Of a stretch of 49,077 nt of DNA, positions 33,226 to 40,731 are shown piece by piece; positions within the stretch are counted from its first letter, which is position 1; the number at the start of each line of letters is the position of its first letter. The DNA comes from an uncultured Clostridia bacterium (GTDB lineage: Bacteria > Bacillota > Clostridia > Oscillospirales > Acutalibacteraceae): assembly GCA_947595635.1 (NCBI GenBank), contig CANQEU010000011.1, positions 1 to 49,077 of the forward strand, in the 5' to 3' direction. The translations under genes were made by a program, and so were the position numbers. The notes under the pieces were generated by a model. The model had not been told where the DNA came from, made no database searches, and saw only the letters and a program-made list of their open reading frames with translations.

Positions 33226-33512
33226 TGAAAACTCATAAACCACCTGCTGGAGCAACGATAAGCTTAAAAAGCTTATTCCAAAATCACCCGTAACGCAGGA
33301 TTGCGCCGCACATTACAATTACTCTCACGCGCGGGGCTCATAAGTGATTTTCCTCCGCCTTTTACTAATATCCGCTTTCAGCAAGCGCGGACTCTCTGTG
33401 ATTTTCAAGGGCGGCATACTGTCTTAATCATAGCCTTTAACATTATTTAATTCGGCTTTGCATAAAAGAGTCTGAACAGGCGATTGATATATAACAATCG
33501 CGATAAAGCCAT
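33190..33512 (-). promoter_or_regulatory. T-box riboswitch of ileS
   Basis: A leader of about 320 nt that senses uncharged tRNA-Ile. Stem I shows the AGAGAG...GCTGAAAGCGGA signature (33371-33397, minus). The candidate specifier is ATC (33346-33348), an Ile codon followed by A. The T-box core AGGTGGTTT (33237-33245) carries TGGT (33239-33242), complementary to the ACCA end expected for tRNA-Ile. A terminator follows. The core departs from the usual AGGGTGGNACCGCG. Confidence 0.88.
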
Positions 33513-33517
33513 ACATA

Positions 33518-33546
33518 AATATAGCAAATAAAAGCGTTCTTGTCAA
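33518..33546 (-). promoter_or_regulatory. Promoter of ileS
   Basis: On the minus strand TTGACA (33541-33546) and TATATT (33518-33523) are 17 bp apart. It drives the T-box leader. Confidence 0.85.
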
Positions 33547-33611
33547 GGAGTATATATTAAAAATTGCGCTCAATATTCATAGGCGAATATTAATAATAAC
33601 TCTGTTTGACT

Positions 33612-35006
33612 TCAGAGCTTACGCGCCTGTGCAGACAGACTCTTTATTCCCGAAAACTCTCGCCTGCTTATAATAAAATAAGACAGGGTAACGGCTATGC
33701 CCGTTATTACCCATGAAACCGGATAAACAATCATTAGGGATTCAAAGCTTTTAAATACGGTGAATATTGTGTATATCCATACTATTCTGAAAATGACCGA
33801 GCCGAAAATTGTAAGCACAGCCGGCAGCAATGAATGTCCTATTCCTCTTAACGCGGCTCCCGTAATTTCATAAAAGCCGGTAACGAATTCTATTAGCATA
33901 ACGTGCGTCATTCTTATAAGGGCATAATGTATAACGTTTTCGTCAGTCGTATAAATCCTCACGAAAAAGCTGCTGCCGATAACAAATGTAAGGCTCACTG
34001 CGGCGCAGATAAGGCAGCCGCAGAGCAAGTTCAGCCGAAGAACCTTTTTGCAGCGGTCAAACTTTCCGGCGCCGTAATTTTGGCTTGTGAATGTAACGGC
34101 TGTTTGATTAAAGGCGCTTATTATAAAATATGATATGTATTCAAAGTTTAGGGCGGTTGCCGAGCCTGCAACCGCGTTTGAGCCAAAGCTGTTGACTGAT
34201 GTTTGAATGCAAATATTTGAAAGCGAAAAAACCATACCCTGAATGCCTGCCGGCGCTCCTATCTTAAACACCCTTATCAGATATTCCTTTTTAAATTTAA
34301 ATTTACCTATGCTTAGCCTTATGTCCTCGTTTTTCTCGGTGAAAAGAAAATACATAACAAGCAAAGCGCTTATTGCGTCGGCAATAACCGTTGCGGTTGC
34401 AACGCCTGAAACGCTCATATTAAATACAATAACAAACAAAAGATTTAACGCGACGTTGACAACGCCCGAAGCCAAAAGGCAGTAAAGCGGTCTTTTTGTG
34501 TCGCCGATACTGCGAAGCACCGCTGAACCGAAGTTATACAGCATAATAAAGGGCATTCCCAAAAAATAAATCCTGAGATAAAGCGTGGCAAGGTCTATAA
34601 CGTCGTCCGGGGTGTTCATCAGCCGAAGCAGAGGAGGTGCGATAGCCTGACCCAAAATAAGCAGAAAAACACCGCTCGCAACGGAGAGCAAAATAACCGT
34701 GTGAACCGCTTCGCTCACCTTCTTCTTTTCGCCCTGACCTATATACTGTGCAATAAGCACGTTTGCTCCAACGGAAAGACCCGTAAAAAGCAGAACAAGA
34801 ATATTTATCACGGGGCCGTTGCTTCCGACCGCCGCAAGAGCCTGACTGCTGGAAAATCTGCCGACAACGGCAATGTCGGCAGAATTAAAGAGCTGTTGAA
34901 TAATACTGCTTGCGGCAAGAGGCAGGGCAAAGAAAAGTATTTTTTTAAGCAGCGGACCCTCAATCATATTCACCTGATGAGAATTACGCTTTTTTGTTTT
35001 TGTCAT
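33612..35006 (-). CDS. MATE-family efflux transporter (second)
   Basis: A 464-residue, 12-helix membrane protein. IEGPLLKKILFFALPLAASSIIQ at the start, LFNSADIAVVGRFSSSQALAAVG, LSVGANVLIAQYIGQG and TFTSQNYGAGKFDRCKK place it in the MATE superfamily, in a different subgroup from the gene at 26799. The start has GAGGT about 10 nt upstream. Monocistronic. Substrate unknown. Confidence 0.92.
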   Translation of the reverse strand: MTKTKKRNSHQVNMIEGPLLKKILFFALPLAASSIIQQLFNSADIAVVGRFSSSQALAAVGSNGPVINILVLLFTGLSVGANVLIAQYIGQGEKKKVSEAVHTVILLSVASGVFLLILGQAIAPPLLRLMNTPDDVIDLATLYLRIYFLGMPFIMLYNFGSAVLRSIGDTKRPLYCLLASGVVNVALNLLFVIVFNMSVSGVATATVIADAISALLVMYFLFTEKNEDIRLSIGKFKFKKEYLIRVFKIGAPAGIQGMVFSLSNICIQTSVNSFGSNAVAGSATALNFEYISYFIISAFNQTAVTFTSQNYGAGKFDRCKKVLRLNLLCGCLICAAVSLTFVIGSSFFVRIYTTDENVIHYALIRMTHVMLIEFVTGFYEITGAALRGIGHSLLPAVLTIFGSVIFRIVWIYTIFTVFKSFESLMIVYPVSWVITGIAVTLSYFIISRREFSGIKSLSAQARKL

Positions 35007-35045
35007 TTAACAGATTACCTCTTTTTTAATTGTTTTACTTACTAT

Positions 35046-35074
35046 ATTCTATACCTCATTTAAAAAACTTACAA
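35046..35074 (-). promoter_or_regulatory. Possible promoter of the second MATE gene
   Basis: On the minus strand TTGTAA (35069-35074) and TAGAAT (35046-35051) are 17 bp apart. Confidence 0.45.
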
Positions 35075-35174
35075 GCCCCAATGAAGAAGCGTTTGCAAGT
35101 GCTGAAAATTTTTTCGCCGCATTAGATTTATTTTATAGCCCTTTGATGCTTTAATTTCTTTTGCTTAAAATATT

Positions 35175-35207
35175 GATGGCGTCCGCCATATATAGGCGAA
35201 CGCCATC
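35175..35207 (-). terminator. Terminator after the small secreted peptide
   Basis: Stem 35175-35187 with 35195-35207, 13 bp with one mismatch, followed on the minus strand by CAATATTTT. The gap 35007-35270 holds nothing else except the repeat at 35221. Confidence 0.65.
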
Positions 35208-35220
35208 TGAATTTGACTTA

Positions 35221-35232
35221 ATCACGGTGAAT
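35221..35232. repeat. 12-bp inverted repeat, left copy
   Basis: ATCACGGTGAAT here is the exact reverse complement of ATTCACCGTGAT at 35579-35590. The pair brackets the small peptide gene. Confidence 0.75.
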
Positions 35233-35270
35233 AAAGCTTAAAAAATTTACTTTTGATATAGCAGCTTAAA

Positions 35271-35534
35271 TTATTTAACCAAAATCCATGCAGGATCGTA
35301 CCATACTCCGCGCGTTTGATTGAAGCGCCTTTTATACAGATGTCCGTTTTGGCTTTTGAATTTCCAAACAATTACGTCAGCCTGCGGCTGATCGCCCGGT
35401 ATTATAGCGGCAGCCGAAGCCTTAGCTCCTGATGCGTCCGCCTCCGGTGTTTGTGCTCCGGCGATTATTGCGCTTGAAAGCAGCACGGTGGCGCACATTG
35501 AAATTGAAAGTAAAGCCTTTATTGATTTTTTCAT
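35271..35534 (-). CDS. Small secreted peptide, Trp/Tyr/Arg-rich
   Basis: An 87-residue precursor. The start at 35534 (MKKSIKALLS) has AAGGAAGG 9 nt upstream; a second ATG 9 nt earlier would be too close to it. A signal peptide (LLSISMCATVLLSSAIIAGAQ) is followed by an Ala-rich spacer. The compact, basic and aromatic end reads VIVWKFKSQNGHLYKRRFNQ, then TRGVWYDPAWILVK. It has no cysteines. I recall similar short 'YRRWN-TRGYW-DPxW' proteins in gut Clostridia, without a known role. It neighbours the BlaR1/BlaI genes and is flanked by inverted repeats. Confidence 0.7.
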   Translation of the reverse strand: MKKSIKALLSISMCATVLLSSAIIAGAQTPEADASGAKASAAAIIPGDQPQADVIVWKFKSQNGHLYKRRFNQTRGVWYDPAWILVK

Positions 35535-35578
35535 GTAAATCATCCTTCCTTAACTTTAAAATTAATATAGTGATAAAA

Positions 35579-35590
35579 ATTCACCGTGAT
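35579..35590. repeat. 12-bp inverted repeat, right copy
   Basis: ATTCACCGTGAT, partner of 35221-35232. It falls just upstream of a TATATT-like -10 of the peptide gene, so it may be a regulator site there. Confidence 0.75.
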
Positions 35591-35601
35591 GTTTAATAAT
35601 A

Positions 35602-35628
35602 CAGGCGGTAAGTTAAACTAACCGCCTG
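35602..35628 (-). terminator. Hairpin after the blaR1-like gene
   Basis: CAGGCGGT (35602-35609) pairs with ACCGCCTG (35621-35628), with further pairs in the loop. A short T-rich tract follows on the minus strand. Confidence 0.6.
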
Positions 35629-35634
35629 ATTAAT

Positions 35635-36834
35635 TTATTTGTCGATTACGGGATAAGAGTCGTAATATCCCTCGTTAAATTCTTCCTCTGAAATATATAT
35701 AGTTTCTATATCGCCATCGCCCGGAAAATGCAGCATATATCCGCCGTCAGGCTGTGGGTCAAGGTAGCAGTTGCTTTCATCAAAATAGGCTATTACGCCC
35801 GGTTCGTTAAATTCGTGAATAGAAGAGGAGGGCTGAATAATAAAGATGTATGACGATAAAAAGAGCACGGCGCCTATAACGACCGTAAGAATATTGGTAA
35901 GCATTGCGGACATTTTCTTTTTAGGCGGCTTTATTATAAGTTTAAAGCGCTCAATTATTATCTCGTTCCTACTTGTTCCCGTATGTTCCGACGATATAAG
36001 CGGTGATGCCGTAAGCGCTGCGGCAGGCGATTCCTCTGCGCCGGCTATTTTAAGGCTTTTCAGCATTGAGCTTAAATATGCCGTTCGCTCTTTATCTCCG
36101 CAATTGCTTATCGTTCGGCTGTCGCATTTTAATTCAAGCTTGTAGTCCATATCCGATTTCAAAAGATATGAAAGAGGGTTCCACCAGAAAATGCAGCGGT
36201 ATATCTCAATCATCAGCTTTAAGAGCGTGTCGTGATTTTTGCGGTGGTTAAGCTCGTGCATAAAAATATATTTCTTTTCAACCTCGCTGAAATCGTTAAG
36301 CGGCATTATGACCTTGGGCTTTATCAAGCCGAATGTCATAGGCGAGATATATTCGTCAATAACCGCAAGCTCAATGTTTCTATTTATACCAAGCTCCGCC
36401 TTTACCTTGTTAAACAGCTTTTTGTCTGCTTTGCCTGCAAGGTTAGTGTAGGAAGAAACGGTTTTTATAAAGCGTCTGTATTTAAGCGCAAAGCGGGCAA
36501 ACAGAATTATGCTTACTAAAAGCCAGACAAGGAGTATGATGTGTAAAATCGAAAAACCGTCGGACGTTTTAAATTCAACATACGGCTCAAAAATCGGATA
36601 TTGTATGTACTTATAAATCAAAGGATAAACTACGGTATCTTCAATTACGATGTTGTTATAGGGAAATTCAATAGGCAGTATGATACGCAGTACCGAACAG
36701 ATGAACAGCACAGTCATACTTGTGACTCCGAAAATCCCGGTCATCCTTTTGGATTTTGAAAGGAAATGAATCAATAAAATCAAGATGCTGCTCGTTATTA
36801 TTGACATAACGATTGTAAAAAAGGTAATCTGCAA
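35635..36834 (-). CDS. BlaR1/MecR1-type M56 membrane metalloprotease, no sensor domain
   Basis: A 399-residue membrane protein with four predicted helices (three near the N-terminus, one at about 310-330). The zinc protease motif is HELNH (193-197) within YIFMHELNHRKNHDTLLK, followed by a distal WNPLSYLLKSDMDYKLELKCD region, all typical of the M56 (BlaR1) family. The extracellular C-terminus is only about 70 residues, with Asp, Glu and Pro, and lacks the 250-residue penicillin-binding sensor. It therefore probably answers another signal. The start is TTG with GGAGG 10 nt upstream. It should cleave one of the BlaI-like repressors. Confidence 0.88.
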   Translation of the reverse strand: MQITFFTIVMSIITSSILILLIHFLSKSKRMTGIFGVTSMTVLFICSVLRIILPIEFPYNNIVIEDTVVYPLIYKYIQYPIFEPYVEFKTSDGFSILHIILLVWLLVSIILFARFALKYRRFIKTVSSYTNLAGKADKKLFNKVKAELGINRNIELAVIDEYISPMTFGLIKPKVIMPLNDFSEVEKKYIFMHELNHRKNHDTLLKLMIEIYRCIFWWNPLSYLLKSDMDYKLELKCDSRTISNCGDKERTAYLSSMLKSLKIAGAEESPAAALTASPLISSEHTGTSRNEIIIERFKLIIKPPKKKMSAMLTNILTVVIGAVLFLSSYIFIIQPSSSIHEFNEPGVIAYFDESNCYLDPQPDGGYMLHFPGDGDIETIYISEEEFNEGYYDSYPVIDK

Positions 36835-37021
36835 GCTTCATATACCTCCTTTATAACCCGGCTTCGGACGCACGGCACATTGCCGGCGCAATCAGACCCT
36901 GCGCTTTGCAAGGCGCGAGCGGCTCTTAAGCCTTGCTCCGAGTTAAACTTCATTAAACAACTAAAGACAATATCTGTTTGTTTATGATTATACATCAGGA
37001 AGCTTGTAAATAGGATATAAT

Positions 37022-37036
37022 GTGATAAATTATCAC
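37022..37036. promoter_or_regulatory. Palindrome upstream of the blaR1-like gene
   Basis: GTGATAA-A-TTATCAC is a perfect 7-bp dyad with a one-base centre, a good size for a BlaI-type or other dimer operator. A GC-rich leader of about 120 nt (36843-36960) with several small stems lies between it and the TTG start. The remaining gap holds no gene. Confidence 0.45.
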
Positions 37037-37062
37037 CATAAACAACAAAAAAAGAAATTTGC

Positions 37063-37100
37063 AAAAAGGGACTTTATAAAATCGTTTTACAAAGCCCCCT
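37063..37100 (-). terminator. Terminator after the first BlaI-like gene
   Basis: Stem 37068-37081 with 37085-37098 (one mismatch), followed on the minus strand by CCCTTTTTGC. Confidence 0.7.
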
Positions 37101-37161
37101 TAAGGTCAAATTATTGTTTTTTAACTTCCGTCATGGAATTAAATCGGCTTGGCTTTTCTGA

Positions 37162-37545
37162 TTACTTCAGATCGCTTTTTCTTTTCCTTATGATTTTTAA
37201 AAGCTCGTCAAACACCTTTACGTTTTCGGTCTTTAATATCAAAGCGTTTACTACCTTGGGAATGTCCTCCTCTGTAAAGCACTTCATATTAGTAAATTGA
37301 CCTACGGTGTATTCCTCTTTTGAAATTTTAGGGCTAAAGGTTCTTGCATAATTTTTTGTCGTTTTAACAAAACCGGAAACCTCGATCATATCCTTGCTGA
37401 GCAGAGAATTGATCAATAAATGCACATAGCTTTTTTTCCATGTTCTGTCATCAGACATTTCAATCATCTGAGAGCTTGTAATAGGCTCATCGCTTTGCCA
37501 CAAAAGCTCCATTATTTCTGTTTCGCTTTTTGTAAGCAACGTCAT
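37162..37545 (-). CDS. BlaI/MecI-family repressor, copy 1
   Basis: A 127-residue winged-helix repressor. LTKSETEIMELLWQSDEPITSSQM, then TWKKSYVHLLINSLLSKDMIEV and KTTKNYARTFSPKISKEEY match BlaI/MecI closely, including the region cut by the BlaR1 protease in other species. It is about two thirds identical by eye to the gene at 37690, so this is a tandem duplication. The Shine-Dalgarno is weak. It lies between its paralogue and the BlaR1-like gene. Confidence 0.9.
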   Translation of the reverse strand: MTLLTKSETEIMELLWQSDEPITSSQMIEMSDDRTWKKSYVHLLINSLLSKDMIEVSGFVKTTKNYARTFSPKISKEEYTVGQFTNMKCFTEEDIPKVVNALILKTENVKVFDELLKIIRKRKSDLK

Positions 37546-37618
37546 TCACCGGCTTTCTTAATAATAGATTTCTTGCTTGTGTATGTGCTGTGATGCAGAC
37601 AAATTTTGCCGGTTAAAA

Positions 37619-37646
37619 CTGTTTTATAAAAACAAAGCTAAAACAG
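37619..37646 (-). terminator. Hairpin between the BlaI-like genes
   Basis: CTGTTTTA (37619-37626) pairs with TAAAACAG (37639-37646), followed on the minus strand by TTTTAA. Probable weak terminator of copy 2. Confidence 0.5.
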
Positions 37647-37689
37647 GCAAGCAACCAAGACCCACGGAAAAGACGTGAGCCAAACGGCA

Positions 37690-38079
37690 TTAACCCTCAG
37701 AGCATTCTGCCTTTCTCTTCTTTACAAGCTTTTCAAGCTCGCCGATAATCTCGCTGTTGTCGGTTTTTGTAATCAAAGCGGCAACGATTTTTGGAATATC
37801 GGTCTCCTTAAAGCTTTTCATGTTTGTAAACTGCTCAACGGAATACTCCTCCTTTGAGATTTTAACATCAAAGGTGCGGGCATAGTTTTTTGTGGTTTTA
37901 ACAAAGCCGACAACTTCTATCATATCTTTGCTGAGCAAAGAATTGAGGAGAAGATGAACATAGCTTTTCTTCCACGTGCGGTTATCCGACAGAGAAATAA
38001 TATCAGAGCTGGTGAGCGGCTTGCCTTCTTTCCAGAGAACCTCCATTATTTCTACTTCGCTTTTGGTCAGCATTGTCAT
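37690..38079 (-). CDS. BlaI/MecI-family repressor, copy 2
   Basis: A 129-residue paralogue of the previous gene. LTKSEVEIMEVLWKEGKPLTSSDI, TWKKSYVHLLLNSLLSKDMIEV and KTTKNYARTFDVKISKEEY are nearly the same as in copy 1, while the N-terminal recognition helix (LTSSDIISLSDN against ITSSQMIEMSDD) and the C-terminal dimer part differ. The two may bind different sites or form heterodimers. AAGGAG is 8 nt before the ATG, and a perfect promoter precedes it. Confidence 0.9.
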   Translation of the reverse strand: MTMLTKSEVEIMEVLWKEGKPLTSSDIISLSDNRTWKKSYVHLLLNSLLSKDMIEVVGFVKTTKNYARTFDVKISKEEYSVEQFTNMKSFKETDIPKIVAALITKTDNSEIIGELEKLVKKRKAECSEG

Positions 38080-38111
38080 ATATATTACTCCTTCTACAGT
38101 TATTTTACTTT

Positions 38112-38140
38112 ATTATAAATAAAATTTAACGTTTTGTCAA
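38112..38140 (-). promoter_or_regulatory. Promoter of BlaI-like copy 2
   Basis: On the minus strand TTGACA (38135-38140) and TATAAT (38112-38117) are 17 bp apart. Confidence 0.85.
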
Positions 38141-38340
38141 CAAAAAAATCTAATTTATTGCAGTAATTATCAACATTTTTATCTATATATCTTTTTTTAT
38201 TTTAAAAATGAGGAAAAAATACGCATTTAATTCTTATATAGAAAAAACCAATTAAAAACGGCTATATCCGAATATTAGTAATAATGTTTTCCGCAGATAA
38301 CATATAAATTAGTAATCAAACCGTCGGGAGGCTGATATTT

Positions 38341-38592
38341 TTGAAAGGGATAGTAGAGGAAAGAGCCGTGGAGCTTGGAGAATATATAATAGAGAACGGG
38401 GCAACGGTTCGCAGCGCCGCAAAAAAATTCGGAGTAAGCAAAAGCACGGTACATAAGGACGTGAGCGAAAGACTGCGGGGAGTTGACCCCGGACTTTACA
38501 GCGAGGTTAAGAATGTTCTTGAGATAAACAAGGCGCAAAGACATATAAGGGGCGGAATGGCTACAAGAAAAAAATACAGCAGAGGAAAATGA
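38341..38592 (+). CDS. spoIIID: Sporulation transcription factor SpoIIID
   Basis: An 83-residue DNA-binding protein that acts in the mother cell. VEERAVELGEYIIENGATVRSAAKKFGVSKSTVHKDVSERL is the SpoIIID helix-turn-helix (key part FGVSKSTVHKD), and HIRGGMATRKKY closes the family signature. The start is a TTG with GGGAGG 9 nt upstream, comparable to the non-ATG starts known for this gene. It is monocistronic with a strong terminator. The 261-bp gap upstream contains no gene. Confidence 0.95.
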   Translation: MKGIVEERAVELGEYIIENGATVRSAAKKFGVSKSTVHKDVSERLRGVDPGLYSEVKNVLEINKAQRHIRGGMATRKKYSRGK

Positions 38593-38610
38593 AACATCGG
38601 TTATAAGTAA

Positions 38611-38668
38611 AAACGGCGGCTTAGCACCCGTAAGTCTTTTTCGGCTTATGGGTGCTACCGTTTTTATA
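38611..38668 (+). terminator. Terminator after spoIIID
   Basis: A 13-bp stem (38622-38634 with 38645-38657, one G-U pair), extended by AAACGG/CCGTTT, is followed by TTTTT. Confidence 0.85.
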
Positions 38669-38737
38669 ATTAAGCTTAATTGACAAATCACAGCCGAAAA
38701 TTTATACTAAGGACAAGCTTTACGGTGCGGTGATATT

Positions 38738-39358
38738 ATGATAAGACTTGTATATATGAAAAGCGAGGAAGCAAGGTCTATGCTCGGCAGCGAGCGCGAC
38801 ATACTGTCGGACGAGCGCTTAAATCAGTTTATGCGTCTTAAGCAGGAAAGGGACAGGCTTGACTGCCTTGCGGTAGGCATTTTGCTTGACAGGACGCTGA
38901 ATGTAAAAAATATTTTTTATAAGGACGAAAACGGCTGTCCGCGTCTTAGAGGCGGTGGCTATATATCAATATCGCACAGCGGCGGCACAGCCGCCGTTAT
39001 AGTTTCAGATAAGCCGATAGGACTTGACATACAATGCCGAGGCGAAAGAGAGCATATGAATATAGCAAGGCTTGTTTTCGCTGAGCCTGAGATTTCCTAT
39101 CTTAAGTGCTCTCAAAATGCGGACGGGGATTTTTACAGGCTATGGTGTCTGAAGGAAAGCTATATGAAGGCGAGGGGGCTCGGCTTTTCGCTTGCTCCAA
39201 AAAGCTTTCAGTTTGATATTTCAGGTGAAAAAATAATACTTAACAGCGATGACAGTGCGCGCTGGAGCTTCAGGCTTTTTAATATAGAATCGCTTTGCGC
39301 TGCCGTCTGCTTTCAGGAGGATTGTGCCTTTGAGCCGGAAAAGATTTCCTTGACATAA
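38738..39358 (+). CDS. Sfp-type 4'-phosphopantetheinyl transferase
   Basis: A 206-residue enzyme that transfers the phosphopantetheine arm of CoA to carrier proteins of fatty-acid, polyketide or peptide synthesis. Motifs are GCPRLRGGGYISISHSGG, then IGLDIQCRGER (Mg2+-binding Asp) and FYRLWCLKESYMKARGLG, the conserved W-C-L-K-E-S-x-x-K. It uses the ATG with GCGGTGAT upstream. Its last codons form the -35 box of the downstream cobalamin leader. No NRPS or PKS genes are in view, so its client is unknown. Confidence 0.92.
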   Translation: MIRLVYMKSEEARSMLGSERDILSDERLNQFMRLKQERDRLDCLAVGILLDRTLNVKNIFYKDENGCPRLRGGGYISISHSGGTAAVIVSDKPIGLDIQCRGEREHMNIARLVFAEPEISYLKCSQNADGDFYRLWCLKESYMKARGLGFSLAPKSFQFDISGEKIILNSDDSARWSFRLFNIESLCAAVCFQEDCAFEPEKISLT

Positions 39359-39378
39359 GTCTCTATATGGTTTAAACT
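39350..39378 (+). promoter_or_regulatory. Promoter of the cobalamin-riboswitch locus
   Basis: TTGACA (39350-39355) and TAAACT (39373-39378) are 17 bp apart. The -35 box is also the end of the phosphopantetheinyl transferase gene. The start site would be near 39385, immediately before the riboswitch. Confidence 0.65.
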
Positions 39379-39397
39379 AAAAACAACTTAATAAATA

Positions 39398-39560
39398 TTT
39401 ACGGTTTTTGTAACAGAAATTAAAAGGGAATGCGGTTAGAATCCGCAGCAGTCCCCGCTACTGTAATAATGACGAAAGCTCACTGCGTCACTGACTTAAT
39501 GTTGGGAAGACGAGCCGTAGGATGATTTTGAGCCAGGAGACCTGCCGTATTTATGTTAAG
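39398..39560 (+). promoter_or_regulatory. Cobalamin (AdoCbl) riboswitch
   Basis: The conserved B12-box parts are in order: AAAAGGGAATGCGGTTAGAA, then TCCGCAGCAGTCCCCGCTAC, then CTGTAAT, and finally AGCCAGGAGACCTGCCG at 39531-39547. This is the classical cobalamin aptamer. It sits about 110 nt upstream of the DUF4430-dockerin gene, which shows that the locus is turned off when corrinoid is plentiful. Confidence 0.96.
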
Positions 39561-39581
39561 CCGACATTTCGGAGGAAAATG

Positions 39582-39631
39582 CGCTGCTGTCTGTTTTTAC
39601 AGCATTGCTGCGCCTATATGGCGCTTTTTTA
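39582..39631 (+). terminator. Riboswitch expression platform terminator
   Basis: GCGCC-TATAT-GGCGC (39610-39624) is followed by six T. An upstream GCGCTGCTGT can pair with ACAGCATTGCTGCGC instead, which would take up the terminator's left arm. The two structures exclude each other, as expected for ligand-controlled termination. Confidence 0.75.
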
Positions 39632-39668
39632 TTTCTCCGAAAAATAATTTTAATCGGAGGAATTAAAA

Positions 39669-40637
39669 ATGAAGTCAATCAAAAAAATTACTGCGGCTGT
39701 AACAGCCGCTGCGCTTGCGTTTGGCGCGTTCGGGATAAACGCGGGCGCTCAGCAGACCGAAACAGACAATACGGCTATTATTTCTGTCGAGGCGTTTTCA
39801 ATCGGATGCGGTTATGTTGTCGAACCCACCAAGGTAAGCTTTGAGCCGGGCGATACCGTCGATAAAGCTCTGATAAAGCTTTTTGAGCAAAAGAGCATAT
39901 CATATGAAGCCGCAACCGGCGGAGGCTTTTATCTTGAAAGCGTAAGCTTTGCGCATACCGAGAACATACCCTCATACATAACGGACGCAGTAGTCGGGTA
40001 TGACGATGAGCTTTGTGAGGACGTCCTTTTCAGCGAATATATAGACGAGGGAAGCCCCGACTCGCTCGGTCAGTATGATTATACTGCGCTGTCGGGCTGG
40101 TTGTTCACGGTCAATAAACCCGACGCGGAGAGTATGCAGCTTTCGATGTCGCAGACAGAGCTTAAGCCGGGCGACGTTATAAGATTGCAGTTTTCTCTTG
40201 ACTGCGGAGCGGACGTTGGGCTTGCCGATTTGATGGGAATGCCAATGTGGGGATATGACAGTGATTTTTATTCGGTTTCGGATAAAACGGAGCTTACAAG
40301 GGCGATAGCCTGCGCAAATGAAGAAAAATTCACGCCGGGCTACAACGCATATATAAAGATGATAAGGACGGCCGAGAATATTCCGGCAGACCAAAAGGAA
40401 ACTGACAGCGCGCTTGAAGCTTACAATGCGCTTAAAGACGGTGCCGCTTCAATAGGCGATATTGATAACAACGGCAGTGTGACCGTTGCAGACGCAATAA
40501 TGATACAAAAGCACATTGCGGATATTGAACGGCTCGACGCTGCCGGACAGTGTATTGCCGATTTCAACAGCGATGAGGCAGTCAGCGTTTCGGACGCAAT
40601 AGACGTGCAGAAGATGATTGCCGGAATTTCGGCGTAA
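39669..40637 (+). CDS. Secreted transcobalamin-C-terminal-like (DUF4430) protein with dockerin
   Basis: A 322-residue exported protein. A signal peptide (ITAAVTAAALAFGAFGINAGA) is followed by a DUF4430-type domain (about 50-180) with FEPGDTVDKALIKLF, YDYTALSGWLFTVN and LKPGDVIRLQF. This domain family resembles the C-terminal beta domain of transcobalamin/intrinsic factor. A helical spacer leads to a type I dockerin (263-322): two Ca2+-binding repeats, GDIDNNGSVTVADAIMIQK and ADFNSDEAVSVSDAIDVQK. The protein may therefore be docked on a cohesin-bearing surface protein. Directly under the cobalamin riboswitch, with GGAGG upstream. Corrinoid binding is inferred. Confidence 0.88.
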   Translation: MKSIKKITAAVTAAALAFGAFGINAGAQQTETDNTAIISVEAFSIGCGYVVEPTKVSFEPGDTVDKALIKLFEQKSISYEAATGGGFYLESVSFAHTENIPSYITDAVVGYDDELCEDVLFSEYIDEGSPDSLGQYDYTALSGWLFTVNKPDAESMQLSMSQTELKPGDVIRLQFSLDCGADVGLADLMGMPMWGYDSDFYSVSDKTELTRAIACANEEKFTPGYNAYIKMIRTAENIPADQKETDSALEAYNALKDGAASIGDIDNNGSVTVADAIMIQKHIADIERLDAAGQCIADFNSDEAVSVSDAIDVQKMIAGISA

Positions 40638-40675
40638 GCTGCCTGTGTGATAAGAAAAGTAAGCGGCTAAAATAC

Positions 40676-40699
40676 GGGCGCAGCATTTATGCTGCGCCC
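40676..40699 (+). terminator. Intercistronic hairpin
   Basis: A perfect 10-bp GC-rich stem (40676-40685 with 40690-40699) with a 4-nt loop and no T-run. It is more likely a partial terminator or an mRNA-stabilising stem that sets expression of the two neighbours than a full stop. Confidence 0.55.
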
Positions 40700-40731
40700 T
40701 TGCCAAAGCCGGGTGTAACGGGAGGATAGTT

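Noticed and set aside
36798-37064. 88-residue frame on - upstream of the blaR1-like gene
   Set aside because: It overlaps the M56 gene start and a GC-rich leader, and its composition is that of untranslated DNA.
38270-38310. Sigma-E-type promoter for spoIIID
   Set aside because: A GAATATT and a CATATAAAT are present, but the distance between them (24 bp) is too long for sigma-E; no alternative is convincing.
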